DNA of 64,000 bases from assembly GCA_025642075.2 (NCBI GenBank), contig JAODUO010001625.1:18556-82555 (forward strand). The letters are read 5' to 3'. Of the stretch, positions 26,826 through 38,579 are shown in pieces. Numbering within the stretch: position 1 is the first letter of the stretch; the number at the start of each line of letters is the position of its first letter. This DNA is from Ridgeia piscesae. Lineage: Eukaryota; Annelida; Polychaeta; Sabellida; Siboglinidae. The notes below the pieces were generated by a model, which did no database searches, was not told where the DNA came from, and saw only the letters and a list, made by a program, of their open reading frames with translations. Position numbers and translations under genes: made by a program.

Positions 26826-28545
26826 CCATGACAAAGGAGGCAGCTCTGGTCAACTAGGGCTACGAGCAGGGGTTGCTAAGAATATATGGGTAAAATACAG
26901 CCGCCAAAACAGGTAGCGCCGTACATCGTCAGAACTCTTCTAAGAGATGAACAGATACAATAATTCAAATGTTGATATGGGATGTAATGGGGATTGGAGA
27001 ACTGAAAAGACGAGAGGAATGTTTCAAAATCTTACAAAATGGTCACGTACTATGCCATTATAAAGCAAACAACCGCCAAGCATGATTAGGCTTTTTCCTA
27101 AACAGGAAATTGAAACACCGTATAGTGAAGTAAACAGCATCATGCCCAGAGTAGCAGAACGTGTTCTGTTCATAACAAAGCGCTATAAACTGTAGATAGA
27201 CAAATATATACACCAACAACATCATATTCAAAAGAAGACATTAACATCTTCGGCAACGACATGGGTGAGACTTTAGGGAAACCAAACCACTACACGATAG
27301 AGATGGGAGATTGCAATAATCAAATGGGGACAAGAACAAACGATATGGAAACAGCAAAGGGCGCATTTCGGCTCGAAAGAGAAACGAGACAGGCGACAGC
27401 TTTGGAGAATGGGCAAATAAAGAAAGTACGAAATAATGAATTCAATGGTTCAGAAGAAAGCAGGGAGGAGATGGAGGTGGAACAGCCCAAATCGTGTAGC
27501 GAAGTTCGAAATTGAATACACCCTAACAAACTTGTTACAGATCGTGAAAGATGTAACAGTCATCAACCAAGTCAACATTGGAATTGACTTCAGAATGGTT
27601 ATGAGCAACATCAAACTGGACGTAGAGATGGAAAAGAAAACAGTGATGACCAAGAAGTTACCAAGAACAGATACAAAATAAACTGGACCAAAGAAGATCA
27701 AATTCCGACTAGAATTGAGAAACCGATTTGAAAGACAAGAACTAGACTACATCGACATCATCAGCGAAAGCATCACATACATGATCCAACGAGGCGCGAC
27801 AAGAGTATCGTAAGCATTCGACAAGCCACTTGAAATACAGGATATTGTCACCAACACGAACGCTAATGACGAAACGACGAGCAGTGAAGGGAAACTGGGA
27901 AGATAAACAAGGAATATAATATGGAGAAATATGGAAGACAAAAAGAAAACCAAAGAAGATATCAGGAAATACAACCAAGAACACATTCGAGAAATGATCA
28001 TGGCATTAAATAGGCTGAATAATGTCAGTAGAACGCAGACACTAGGCCAATAAAGACATATTACTCTCCTAGACAAGCAGGGTAGAGAAATCCATGTGCA
28101 AGAGAAGACCATAAAACAAACACAGGAATTCTACACCGAGCTATACAACAGTGAATATATACCACAATCCACATATCGAAGACAAACGAGATGATGGAAA
28201 ACGGCACACCAATATATGTCAACACCACCTAGATCGAGAGCGTTAACAACTATGTCTATCTGGGACAGAGATACAGCACCAGAGATAAAAACCAAAACAA
28301 GGAGATTAAAAAAGAATCACGGATGATGGCACAGTAATGTCTTCAAGTGTAACATTGGAACATGCATGAAGAGACAAGTCTACAACTGATTTGTACTTCC
28401 AGCAACGACATAATGTGCGTAAACATGGACACTCTCCAGCCAAACAAATAATACGCTAGCAGTCGAACAAACAAATATGGAATGGAGTATGTTAAACATC
28501 ACATACGGGGACACTAAATCAAATATCTGAAAATGACAAAGGTCG
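26826..28545 (+). mobile_element. RTE-like LINE family 2, second, more decayed copy
   Basis: Collinear with the 10.4-13.2 kb copy. Matching pieces are the leader word 'gtcagaactctt(c)taagagatgaac', endonuclease traces (EMGDCNNQ in place of MGDFNAE; RRWRWNSPNRVAKFEIEYTLTN at 27460-27530 split by frames), the 'VINQVNIG' block, and the C-terminal 'GQRYSTRDKN'-like block near 28260. Most of RT is missing and stops are frequent. It ends near the (TC)n tract at 28.6 kb. Confidence 0.75.
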
Positions 28546-28608
28546 CAGTCTTAACGAGCATATTGTCTTTCTCTCTTCGTCTCTGTCTGTCTTCTGTGTG
28601 TCCGTCTG

Positions 28609-28624
28609 TTTTTTTTTTGTTTTT

Positions 28625-28675
<51 letters not shown>
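28609..28675. repeat. T-run and (TC)n microsatellite
   Basis: A T9 run, a T6 run and a near-pure TC tract. Glu/Arg and Ser/Leu frames here are artefacts. Confidence 0.95.
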
Positions 28676-28679
<4 letters not shown>

Positions 28680-28689
28680 AACACAAACA

Positions 28690-29330
28690 CGTACACGTAT
28701 ACACACAGTGTATTGAACTATGCGCGTCGTACTGTGTACTTAATTGTGTGCATCCTACTGTGAACTGAATGCTGTGCGTCAGACAGTGCACTGAACTGTG
28801 TGCGTCGTACTCTGAACTGAATTATGTGCATCGTACTGACGACTGAACTGTGTGCGTCGTACTGTGTACTGAGCTGTGTGCGTCGTACTGTGAATTGGAT
28901 TATGCGCGTCGAATGTTGTGCTGAACTGCTTGCGTCGTGCTATGTACTGAACTGAATTCATGTGCACATCAATCTGTGTACAAACCATGTGTCCATCAAT
29001 CTGTGTACTAACCTGTGTGCGATGTACTGTGTACTGAACCGTGTGAGTCAGGAGCATACGGAACGGTGTGTGTCTTACAGTGTACTAAAGTGTGTTCGTC
29101 GCACAGTGTACTAAACAACGTCATACAGTTTGTTGAACTGTGTGCGACGTACTGTGTATTGATATATCTGCGTCGTACCATACACGTAACTGTGTGTGTC
29201 GCACAGTGTACTGAATAGCGTCGTACTGTTTGTTGAAATGTGTGCAAGGTTCTGTGCACTGAAATATGTGCGTCAAGCTGTGTACTGAACTGTTTGCAAA
29301 ATACTGTGTACTGAACTGGTGAGGGTGTTT
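28690..29330. repeat. 26-bp minisatellite array, about 24 degenerate copies
   Basis: Variants of a unit close to 'actgaactgtgtgcgtcgtactgtgt' repeat head to tail with a period of about 26 bases. Because 26 is not a multiple of 3, the minus-strand translation cycles through frames, giving pseudo-repetitive His/Thr/Gln-rich open frames that I do not call genes. Confidence 0.85.
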
Positions 29331-29460
29331 GAAGAGCAGTTTCTGTTGCTCTGCATAACATACTACCACGCTACAATTAGTGCGCGTAGACTCTCCGTGC
29401 ACAAGTATCCATAATTTATTGTAAAAATTATTATGTATGTCTGTCATCAGGTCGTCACAC

Positions 29461-30089
<629 letters not shown>

Positions 30090-30704
30090 CAAATAGCGAG
30101 ATAGAGATAAAGAGATTGGTTAGGAAATTCCCAAACATGATATCACTGAGAACCATCCCGTATTCAGCGTGCCATGGTTATGTCCCTTAAAATGAAACAT
30201 TGTAATGTTTACACTGATTAGACATGAACTAGTCAACGTGAAAACTTTCAAAATTGAATATACAAAATGGCGATGCACAATGTTTCATCATACCGATTTA
30301 GGCATCCAACTAAATCTTATATTTTGATGAAGATTTGATGTAAATTAGGAGGTATCTACCAACATAAATTCATACACAGCACTTGCTAAGCTGCGACCTG
30401 TCATCGATAAAGCAATCTTTACGTGGCTCAACATTAAATCAGGCATATGTATTACCACTAATGCGACAACATATGATTCTTTTCTTTGTCGTAGTTTATT
30501 TGGTGAACTACCATACTTGATGCAGCGAAAATGCGCGCTGAAAATATCGAGTCTGCGAGTATTTGCCCAGTTGTGGAAAAATAATCCATTTCTTCTTCAT
30601 CATTATGCACTTACGTAGCACGCGCACACACACGCGCACGCACGCACACACATTCATCACTCATTTATTATAACATATTCAAGCTTAAAACCTGTTTTGT
30701 GTAG

Positions 30705-30878
30705 CTGTAGATGGAGGTTGGAGTTCATGGAGACAGTCGTCCACGTGCTCTGTCACGTGTGGTGGTGGACAACAGCAGCTAACCCGTACTTGCACCAATC
30801 CGGAACCCAGACACGGAGGCGTCGCTTGTTCTGGGAAGGACAAGAAATCGCGGACTTGTAATAGCAATCCCTGCGCAG
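30705..30878 (+). CDS. Exon: thrombospondin type 1 module 2 (one ladder Trp lost)
   Basis: A 174-base exon, phase 1-1, acceptor ttttgtgtag (ending 30704), donor gtaagt (from 30879). It encodes a TSP1 repeat: GGWSSWRQSSTCSVTCGGG, QLTRTC, NPEPRHGG, and a terminal CNSNPCA. Six cysteines are kept. The third ladder residue, Trp in modules 1 and 3, is Ser here (WSSWRQSS versus WSSWTQWS), which removes one layer of the Trp/Arg stack. CSVTC keeps the CxxTC O-fucosylation context. It pairs with module 3 as a recent tandem duplicate. A second acceptor-like tag at 30708-30710 would shorten the exon by six bases in the same phase. Confidence 0.9.
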
Positions 30879-30892
30879 GTAAGTTCAATGAT

Positions 30893-31292
<400 letters not shown>

Positions 31293-32100
31293 CATATAGC
31301 GAGATAGAGATAAAGAGATAGAGATAAAGAGATTGGTTAGGAAATTCCCAAACATGATATCATTGAGAACCATCCCGTATTCCGCGTGCCATGTTTATGC
31401 CCCTTAAAATGCTTTCGTTTGATGAATATATTGGTAATTAAATGTGTACTTTTATTTCCAATACGCATACATATTATTCTTTGAACAATGTAATATCTAC
31501 TATGCATGATAGGGCACCATGGTTTTGTATTTGCTCAGAAATGTCTACCAATTAAGTACATCGGAAACATTCTCATATTTACACTGATTAGACATGAACT
31601 AGTCAACGTGAAAACTTTCAAAATTGAATATAAAAAATGGCGATGCACAATGTTTCATCATACCGATTTAGGCATTCAACTAAATCATATATTTTGATGA
31701 AGATTTGATATAAATTAGGAGGTATCTACCAACATCAATTCTTACACAGCACTTGCTAAGCTGCGACCTGTCATCGGTAAAGCAATCTTTACGTGGCTCA
31801 ACATTAAATGCGACAACATATGATTATTTACTTTGTCGTAGTTAATTTGGTGAACTATCATACGTGATGTAGCGAAAATGCGCGACGAAAATATCGAGTC
31901 TGCGAGTATTTTCTCAGTTGTGGAAAAATAAATCAATTTCTTCTTCATCATTATGCCAATAAATAAAATAACAACATATAAATAATCAATCACATAGGCA
32001 TTTCATACGGACATACACACACGTATACACACGCGCACGCACACACCTTCATCACTCATTTATTATAACATATTCAAGCTTAAGATCTTTCATTTGGCAG

Positions 32101-32277
32101 TGGCAGTGGCTGGAGGTTGGAGTTCGTGGACACAGTGGTCCACGTGCTCTGTCACGTGTGGTGGTGGACAAGAACAGCTAACCCGAACGTGCACCAATCC
32201 GGAACCCAAACACGGAGGCGACGCTTGTTTTGGGAAGGACAAGAAATCGCGGACTTGTAATAACAATCCCTGCGCAG
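32101..32277 (+). CDS. Exon: thrombospondin type 1 module 3
   Basis: A 177-base exon, phase 1-1, acceptor catttggcag (ending 32100), donor gtaagt (from 32278). It encodes a canonical TSP1 repeat with the intact ladder GGWSSWTQWSTCSVTC, GGG, QLTRTC, NPEPKHGGDAC and a final CNNNPCA. Six cysteines are present. It is nearly identical to module 2 over 50 residues, with the intact WxxWxxW arguing that this copy is the less altered one. A second in-phase acceptor six bases on (tggcag, ending 32106) could give a tandem-acceptor splice variant differing by two residues. It is followed by a 9-kb intron that holds the foldback element. Confidence 0.9.
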
Positions 32278-32344
32278 GTAAGTTCAATGATGTTTTCTAG
32301 GGTTATGGTTATTGTGTCTTTAAAAAAAATATATACCAAACAGG

Positions 32345-34540
32345 ACTTAACGCAGTACCCTATGCAGTGTGCCAGCCCTCCTGGTAATTAGGTCCCACGT
32401 ATGCGACTAATATGCCTGGTCCTCCATGAGAGTCCATGTGCAGTGTGGGTGCAACACGGCGCTTGTCTATCTACCGAAACTCGCTGCCCTGGCAGTCGGG
32501 CGCTGTCTGTTCTCAAGGGACGTTGGCGCGGTTTGGCGCGACGCGGAGAAGGAGGAGGTTAGAGAGGTATTTTGAGAGGTAATTTCAGAGGAGGAGCGGT
32601 GGCGCGCTTAGGCGCGGTGGAGCGGTGGCGAGGAGGAAGGGTGGAAGTCCAAAGATCAAAGGTCATCGTTAAGGTCAATCATCATGATTACGTTCTGCGC
32701 GTAGGCCACTTCGGTCACTTTCTTCACGTTACTCGTGTAGGCCACCTTGCGCAATGTTATTGTTTTCTGTCTATCTTATATAACAGTGGGCTAATGCAAC
32801 TGGAGTGAGGAAGGTAGAAGGTTATAAATTATTGTGTCTTTTTAAAACAATACCAAACAGGACTTAACGCAGCGCGTTATGCAGTGTGCCAGCTCTCCTG
32901 GTAGTTAGGTCCCACGTATTCGACTAACATACCTGGTCTTCCATATCCAGTGCGGGTGCAACACGGTGATTGTCTATCTACCGAAGGTCGCTGCCCTGGC
33001 AGTCGGGTGCTGTCTGTTCTCGTCGAGAAAAGCTGGCTCAGTTAGCGTCAGTTCCGCTTAGTGCGTCAGTGGATGACGTTGTAGTATTGCATGCAAGTGG
33101 TTGGTACACTACGCTACGGCACGTCACTGCGTCAGCTGTAGGTGTAGGCGATATTAACCGTCGACCTTCTTCCTTCCGACTAGCGACTTGCAAAGGCACC
33201 GCTACTGTCGATAGACCTTCGCAGGTTCAACTTTTGGTTGCATGGTAACCAGCAGTAAATAAATGCATTGTATCTGTGACGCAATGACCCTCGCTTGACA
33301 AGTTTGGCCACGTTTATTCATATGGTGGTATCATTTCATGGCCATGTATGTAGGTCACAGGCCTTCCCCAATAAAAATTGTAGTTCAGAAGTCGCTACCA
33401 TGTCCAGTATGTAGGCCACATAGGTCACGTTCCCTTGGTTTCTTTCCCACGTATGCGACTAACACACCTAAATATCTAGCTTGGTTACATACCTGCTCCT
33501 CAATATCCAGTGCGGGTGTAACACGTTGCTTGTCTATCGATGAAGCTCGCTGCCCTGTCAGTCGGATGTTGTCTGTTCTCATCGAGGGGAGCTGGTTCAG
33601 TCAGCATCAGTTACCGTGCGTCAGTTGACGACGTTGCAGGATTGCAAGTGGTTGGTACACTACGCTACGGCAAGTCACCGCGTCAGCTGTAGGTGTAGGA
33701 TATATTAACCGTCGACTGTGCGACTTGCATGGGCACCGCTACTGTAAGTAGATCTTCGCCGGTTCAACAATAGGTTGCTACGCAACCAGCAGTAAATAAA
33801 AAAACAATGTAATACTTTGTATCTGTGACGTAGTGTTCCTATCCAGACAAGTCTGGACACGTTTATTCATATGTAGGCCACGTAGGTCACGTTATCAACG
33901 TATGGAAATTATATATTTCGTGCATGCGTGTGCATGTGCGCGTTCGTGTGCGTGCGTGTCCGTGTGTGTCCCCGTATGTCGGTATGTGTCCGTATGTGTT
34001 CGCGTGTGTCCGAATGTGTTCGCGTGTGTCAGGCACGACAAGTTTACAGACACGGTGAGTTTACAGACACGTTATGTTTACCAAAACAAAACAACAAAAC
34101 TAAATAAATACATGTGTTGTGCGGAGTGATGGCGACGTAATGTTTAACCCTAGGTTAGGTACCGGCTTTGGGAATGACCAGTAAATACATGTGTTGTGTC
34201 TTATTACAAATGTGCAAACCTTATTGGATGATCGTGTTATCTCTCCCTCTCTCTCAGTATAAAAGTGTTGTTCACGATCGCTACCATGTCCAGTATGTAG
34301 GTGTCCAGTATATAGGTCACATAGGTCTTCCACAAATACAAAGTTGTAATTCTCGCGTCGCTACCACGTACAGCATGTATGTCACATAGGTCACGTTCTC
34401 TTGGTTTCTTTCCCACGTATGCGACTAATATACATAAATATCTAGTTTGGTCTTCCATATCCACTGCGGGTGCAACACGGCGCTTGTCTGTCTAGCAAAG
34501 CTTGGTGTCCCGGCAAGGGCAGTCGGTTTTTGTCTGTACT
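32345..34540 (+). repeat. Direct-repeat array, ~510-970 bp spacing, four units
   Basis: Starts near 32345, 32858, 33420 and 34391. Each unit contains 'cccacgtatgcgactaa', 'cagtgcgggtgcaacacgg', 'gcttgtctatc..cgaa' and 'cctggcagtcggg.gctgtctgt'. Between units are shared segments such as 'cagcagtaaataaa' and 'gacaagt.tgg.cacgtttattcatatg'. All are in the same orientation. No coding is visible. It may be the promoter or terminal region of the composite element. Confidence 0.8.
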
Positions 34541-34785
34541 ACACTACGGTAAGTCACCGCTTCAGTTGAAGGTGCAGGAGATGTTGACCGTCGACCTTCC
34601 TCCCTGCGACTGTGCACACCCACGTGACCCTAACGACCACTTGTTTGTGATTGGTTGGTAATTTTCGGCACACTCGTTTGTGAATGGTTGGTAATTTTCG
34701 GCACGCCCAAGCAACTTTAACGTTCACTTGTGAACGTGCTTTAGACGGCTGTTTTTGAGGTTGTCGTTCGTTCTCTGACATCGAC

Positions 34786-35364
34786 ATGGGTAACGTTTTG
34801 CTGAACCACCGAGAACACCACTGCTACTACAACCCCGTCGGCGTGCAAGACATAAATCACGAGGATGACGAAGCAACCAGTCATCCGATCGATCGATCTA
34901 TCCGGTGCAGCGGTGAATCGAGAGATTGTCTACGTCGACACCTTGGAGCAGAAGGCGGTAGACGGCAATACGCCCTTCGTCGTCGGAAGGCTCGTTATCA
35001 AGAAGGTACGTACTTATGATTCCTTCTACTATGTCGGATGTGCGTATTGCAAGAAGCGAATGATTGTCGACGACCACGGCAATCTTCGGTGCGAAGGACA
35101 TGCATGTGTGAACGGCAACACTTACTTCGTTGTCAGAGTATGCTTCGCCGAGTCGGCCACGGGTCGTTCTATGTGGTTGACCTTATTGGACCAGTGTATG
35201 GGCGGTCTGTTAGCTGTAGATGAAAAGAACTTTCTCTTAGGCACGAGAGTATGCACATGTACAAGCTGAACACTTTGGTAGGGAAACGCGTATCTCTAAC
35301 CATTAAGAAAAGTAAACAAAACGGCTACACCAACTACAACGTCACTCACCTAGAGGTTTTCCAT
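34786..35364 (+). pseudogene. RPA-like single-stranded-DNA-binding protein (zinc-ribbon OB fold), broken
   Basis: A Met start at 34786 opens a short frame. The main frame runs 34865-35269 (134 residues), and a third frame finishes at 35364, so at least two frameshifts interrupt one protein. In the main frame, C59-x2-C62 and C76-x4-C81 lie between YYVG and a beta-rich stretch ending MWLTLLDQCMGGLL. This is the pattern of the C-terminal zinc-ribbon OB fold of replication protein A large subunits. The third frame gives GKRVSLTIKK and YTNYNVTHLEV, a plausible last strand pair of that fold. RPA-like proteins bind single-stranded DNA, and mobile elements such as some Helitrons carry captured copies. 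Family assignment is by eye. I do not assign this one to Helitrons, because no Rep/helicase is present. Confidence 0.6.
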
Positions 35365-35540
35365 TAGACTGCATGCGTGCGTGCGTGCTCTTTCAGGCCG
35401 AACCTCAAACCGGCGACGAAGCGTCGACTTGTGCACGTTCTACATCCCCAGTTCCAAGTTCGTCGTATTCTACTACGGATGTTACAACGGAGCCGTCCCA
35501 CTGCGCAACTATTATTACTACTACTATTTCTTCTGCGTGT
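35364..35540 (+). other. Linker between the two ORFs of the composite element
   Basis: A Ser/Thr-rich open frame starts at 35373 and runs into the second ORF region. (TTA)n/(CTA)n-like sequence at 35505-35530 marks the point where the inverted-repeat similarity begins. Confidence 0.4.
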
Positions 35541-35967
35541 AAGGTGAACATTACCATTTACTTTTGTGTTAACGAAATGAAGAAGATGCATGCACGTCAC
35601 ATTGCATGCGGTGTCGCTGCGCTGCTACGGTTGCGAGATAGACCACGATAGTCAACTTCAACACGATTGTCTCTTGCCTGGTGACATTTTAATTGACATG
35701 CACTTTGACGAGACTGTGGAGACAGTTAACTCCACTGCAGTCATTAGAGACCGGTTGACCCTTTTACTAGAGGTAGATCTTAGACAGTCCGACGTGGCGC
35801 CCAAACAGTTGGACGCCATCAATAGTTGGTTGGAGGAGCGATGGCGACATAATGTTAAACGTATGATACTAGCCGCTTTGGAGTTTGTAAATACATGTAT
35901 TGTGCAGAGCGACGGCGAAATAATGTTTAGCGTTAGGTTAGGTAGCTGCTTTGGTAATGACCTGTAA
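35541..35967 (+). pseudogene. Cys/His-rich ORF of unknown family, broken
   Basis: A 125-residue frame at 35590-35967, with further in-register coding sense just upstream in a second frame (VNEMKKMHARHIACGV). The conserved-looking core is C12-x2-C15, then D18-H19, S21-Q22, H25 and C27 (CYGCEIDH.SQ..H.C), a plausible zinc-binding arrangement. It is followed by an acidic helix-forming region (LLLEVDLRQSD) and LEERWRHNVKRMI. I do not recognise the family. It lies inside the left foldback arm, and a decayed reverse-complement copy of the same coding region lies in the right arm at about 39560-39890. After residue ~100 the frame runs into noncoding repeat, so the C-terminus is uncertain. Confidence 0.5.
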
Positions 35968-36800
35968 ATACATGTGTTGCATTGTGGTTTAATAACAAAT
36001 GTGCAAAACTTATTGGATGATTGTGTCATCTTGAGGTTGTCCACCCAGAAACTTCGCGAGAGGCAGCACCCACAATCGTGTTTGCGACATTTCGTACTTG
36101 TTAACAACACACTTCGGTAGGCAAATAGTACCAAGTTACCTCAGTGAATACATCCTCGGACATGTATATCGTGCTATGACTAGCCTCTGTGGTTAAGATT
36201 ACAAACATGTTGACCTATGCGTGTATGCATTGACGATATTATTCTGTTTACTTGCATAAAAATAAGCAAACCGTATTGCGTGGTGTTTCTCCTGTTATAA
36301 CTAATGTTGGGTTGTGACGACACAACTTTGAAAGCTAGTTCCATCTAGCGGACAATTCTAACACAACAGTTGATGCGAGCGCCATCTCGCTGACAAAACA
36401 ACAACTAATAGGGTTAGACACACTTCGACCATAGCCATAAACTAATTTTAATGCGATAACCTTGTCAAGTTTTCGTGTTTTACGAAGACAATATGGTCCT
36501 TTCGTATCGTTTACCAAAGAGATGAATACAGCTGTCTTTTCACAAGTGTTACAAAGTTAGTGTGGTAACTTCGTATATTTTAGTTTTTTACTTCGGTAAA
36601 CTTATAACGTTTTTATGTTTATGACAGGATTGTAGCGACCTGACATCCTTGTCATATTGTGGTATTTTACTAAGTTTTACTACGTTATCAATGTAATTAG
36701 ATGCTTCTTACCACATGCACACCAAAACTTCAGGGAAAATGGTGGACCAGATCAGAATCATAACATAATTTCTGCTAACGCGGCGGCTTCGGTCACAGGG
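35541..36800 (+). repeat. Foldback element, left arm (~1.26 kb)
   Basis: Reverse complement of 38580-39892. Matching landmarks are 'aaggtgaacattaccattta' (35541) with 'taatgttcacctta' (39880-39893), 'gaggttgtccacccagaaactt' (36032) with its complement at 39363, 'tttatgtttatgacaggattgtag' (36613) with 38769, and 'aaaatggtggaccagatcagaa' (36736) with 38625. Confidence 0.9.
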
Positions 36801-38579
36801 TTATCCGCTAGATGGCGCTAGCTGTTAAAGTAGTGATGTCGCAACGCAAGTTTTTACAGTGTCTAATCCTATTTAGTGGTTGATTTGTCCGCTAGATGGC
36901 GCTGTCGTCTAATACAGTGTACATTTTATCCGAATATTTTGTCACAAACCAACATTTGTCTAGATTTGATTGGAAAGTTACTATAATGACTTAGTAAAAT
37001 ACAAATACTAGACGTGATTATCACCTCAAAACGTTAAGTTATGTTAAGGCTGTGGTCGAAACCATCATTTTCCCGAAGTTGTGTTTTGCACTTGAGAGGA
37101 TTCGTCATTTTTATGGAAGTTATGTTTTTGCACGTGACCGGAAGCGACATTTTTACAGAAGTTATGTTTTACACGTGATTGGAGCCCCATTTTGACAGAT
37201 GTTATGATACAATATGGTCTGAAGTGAAAAGAGTCTTCTATCTATCTCGTTGAGTCGCTAAATGTTATGAAATTACCACGCTGACTTTAGTAAAATATGA
37301 ATATATATTAAGAATATGGCTTGAAAACACAAAAAGGTATGTCATGACTGTGACCGAAGTCGCCATTTCACAAGAGATTCTGTTATGGAAGTAGTCGAAG
37401 CCAAATTAGTGGCTGTTTTGTCCGCTAGATGGGGCTGGCGTATAACGTAGTGTCAGAGTTGTCTGCTAGATGGCACCATTTTTTAAAGAAGTGATATCAC
37501 AACCCAAGACTTTTCCACATTGTTTTAGATTTGATTAGGAAAATGATGTGTGTCGTAAGAAAAACCACCAAGTTTCTTGTTTTACGATAGAAAGTGCCTT
37601 TGTTTTCCCACCGAAGGATATGAAAGTACCAAGATGACTTAGAAAAATACGTCAAAGTGACAAAGCCGTCGCGTTGAAAAGTTGAGAAAGTTGGCACACC
37701 GACTTAGTAAAATATGAAAAAACTTGACATCGAAACACTAAAAGCTATGTTATAACTGTGACCGAACCACCTTTTAACAAGAAATTATGTTGTGAAAGTA
37801 GTCGAAGCCATCGTTTTCTATATCAAACTCTAATTAGTGGCTGCTTTGCCAGCTAGATGGGACTAGTGTCTAACGTAGTGTCAGAGTTGTCCGCTAGATG
37901 GTATCAATTTTTAAAGAAGAGCCGTCACAAACGAAGATTTTTCTACATTGCTTTAGGTTTATTTAGGAAAATTGTTTTGTGTCGTAAGAAAACCCACCAA
38001 GGTTCTCGATTTATGATAGAAAGTACCAAAGTTTTCCCACAGAAAGTTATGAAACTACCAAGATGACGTTAAATTTACAAAGCCATCGCGGTGAAACGGA
38101 GAAAAATTGTGAAATGATACAAAGTTGACACAGACTTAGTAAAATACAAAAACAAAAATTATCGCATCGAAACATATTTTATGACTGTGGACGCAGCCGT
38201 CATTTTACAAGAAATTATGTTATGGAAGTAGTGGAAGCCATCGTTTTCTATGCCAAACCCTAATTGGTGACTGTTTTGTCCGCTAGATGGCGCTAGCGTC
38301 TAACGTAGTGTAAGAGTTATCCGCTAGATGGTTCCAGTTTTAAAGAAGTGACGTCACAACCCAGGATATTTCTAGATTGTTCACGATTTATAATAGAAAG
38401 TGTCAAAGTGTTTCCACAGAATGTTATGAAATTACCAAGATGATTTAGAAAAATACGTCAAAGTGACAAAATTATCGCGGTGAAACGGTGTGAAATGGTA
38501 CAAAGTTTGTACACCGACTTAGTAAAATATATCAAACTTATCAAGTTATCACATCGAAACGCTAAAAGGTGTGTTATGA
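36801..38579. repeat. Foldback core: ~430-bp tandem units with CTCF-like motif
   Basis: Units begin near 37422, 37849 and 38280 (spacings 427 and 431), with partial units at 36805-36903. Each has 'tgtccgctagatggcgct'-like sequence twice, about 40 bases apart and joined by 'taacgtagtgt.agagtt'. Then come 'aagaagtgacgtcacaaccca' variants, 'gatgacttagaaaaatacgtca', and 'atgactgtgaccgaagcc'. It is noncoding. Matches to the motif also occur in both arms. Confidence 0.85.

Noticed and set aside
28690..29330. CRISPR-like repeat array
   Set aside because: Contiguous degenerate 26-bp units without unique spacers, in a eukaryotic intron.
28519..29361. Series of His/Thr/Gln-rich minus-strand frames
   Set aside because: Products of the 26-bp minisatellite; frames shift each unit and no single coding frame is maintained.
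34786..35364. Host RPA1 gene
   Set aside because: Only the C-terminal fold is present, without introns and with frameshifts, inside repeat-rich DNA. It is more likely element-borne.
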